5,243 bases of DNA from Mycetohabitans rhizoxinica HKI 454. GTDB taxonomy: Bacteria; Pseudomonadota; Gammaproteobacteria; Burkholderiales; Burkholderiaceae. The stretch lies in assembly GCF_000198775.1 (NCBI RefSeq), contig NC_014722.1, forward strand, positions 542,409-547,651, in the 5' to 3' direction. The notes below the pieces were generated by a model that did not search any database, was not told the DNA's origin, and worked only from the letters and a program-made list of their open reading frames with translations. Below are positions 5,148 to 5,243 of this stretch, piece after piece; within the stretch, counting starts at the first letter, position 1, and the number at the start of each line of letters is the position of its first letter. A program made the translations under genes and the position numbers.

Positions 5148-5243
5148 CTTCCCACTTCGGCTTTCGCCGCCGCCCACTCGGAGAGAGGACGTTCGTGGTC
5201 TGGAGCACGCCTTCACCTTAGCCTATTGGCCTTAGGTGCCCGC
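5148..5243 (-). ncRNA. group I intron (IC3-like, Azoarcus type) in the tRNA-Leu anticodon loop, 3' part
   Basis: A self-splicing ribozyme interrupting the tRNA between positions 34 and 35. On the minus strand, CACCTAAGGC...GGCTAAGGTG at 5214-5238 forms P8. It is followed by AAGGC (J8/7) and TGCTCCAG, which holds the P7 3' strand (5203-5207). The Azoarcus tRNA-Ile intron, as I recall it, reads CACCUAAGGCAAACGCUAU, then GGUGAAGGCAUAGUCCAG, over the same stretch. A GAAA-capped hairpin CGGC-GAAA-GCCG (5158-5169) corresponds to P9, whose tetraloop contacts P5 in this class. The last intron base is G (5148 as C on plus), the required terminal guanosine. P1 to P6, the 5' strands of P3 and P7, and the 5' splice site lie beyond the window. 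No homing-endonuclease frame is visible in this part. The intron class is confident; its splicing activity is inferred. Confidence 0.85.

Noticed and set aside
4862..5221. A 119-codon plus-strand open frame at the right end
   Set aside because: It overlaps the CNNM 3' end, the terminator hairpin and the antisense of the tRNA and intron, and has no protein-like features.

Overview
The window looks like a piece of a Burkholderiaceae (beta-proteobacterial) chromosome. The proteins read like Burkholderia-type homologues and coding is dense, with short gaps. GC looks moderate (about 60% by eye) for that family, and a full-length insertion sequence is present. This would suit an IS-rich relative such as Mycetohabitans, but that genus-level guess is weak.

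Layout, left to right. (1) The 3' part of a plus-strand NAD(P)-binding SDR/epimerase-like gene enters from the left edge and ends at 837. It has an unusual Arg/Ala/Pro-rich insertion. (2) A minus-strand gene for a 63-residue two-helix membrane protein (845-1036) has a good Shine-Dalgarno site. (3) A complete IS4-family (IS50/Tn5-like) element occupies 1148-2646. It has 19-bp imperfect terminal inverted repeats, an intact DDE transposase on the minus strand, and a perfect 10-bp target duplication GCTGACACAT. (4) rsuA (2720-3421, minus) encodes a 16S rRNA pseudouridine synthase. (5) A 217-bp divergent spacer follows. (6) A plus-strand gene (3639-4949) encodes a CNNM/CorC-type DUF21-CBS-CorC_HlyC membrane protein. 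(7) A 13-bp perfect hairpin (5033-5064) acts as a convergent terminator. (8) The right edge holds the 3' exon of a minus-strand tRNA-Leu gene (5098-5147), interrupted in its anticodon loop by the 3' part of a group I intron (5148 to beyond 5243).

The most notable item is the tRNA-Leu intron. The tRNA sequence is normal from the 3' CCA back to position 35 of the anticodon loop. It then passes directly into sequence closely resembling the 3' half of the Azoarcus tRNA-Ile group I (IC3) ribozyme: P8, J8/7, P7 3' strand, a GAAA-capped P9 and a terminal G. Apart from this and the fresh IS insertion, the window is housekeeping: ribosome modification (rsuA), probable divalent-cation handling (CNNM/CorC) and translation (tRNA-Leu). 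The genes do not form one pathway. The IS sits between rsuA and the small membrane gene, with its transposase reading in the same direction as both.
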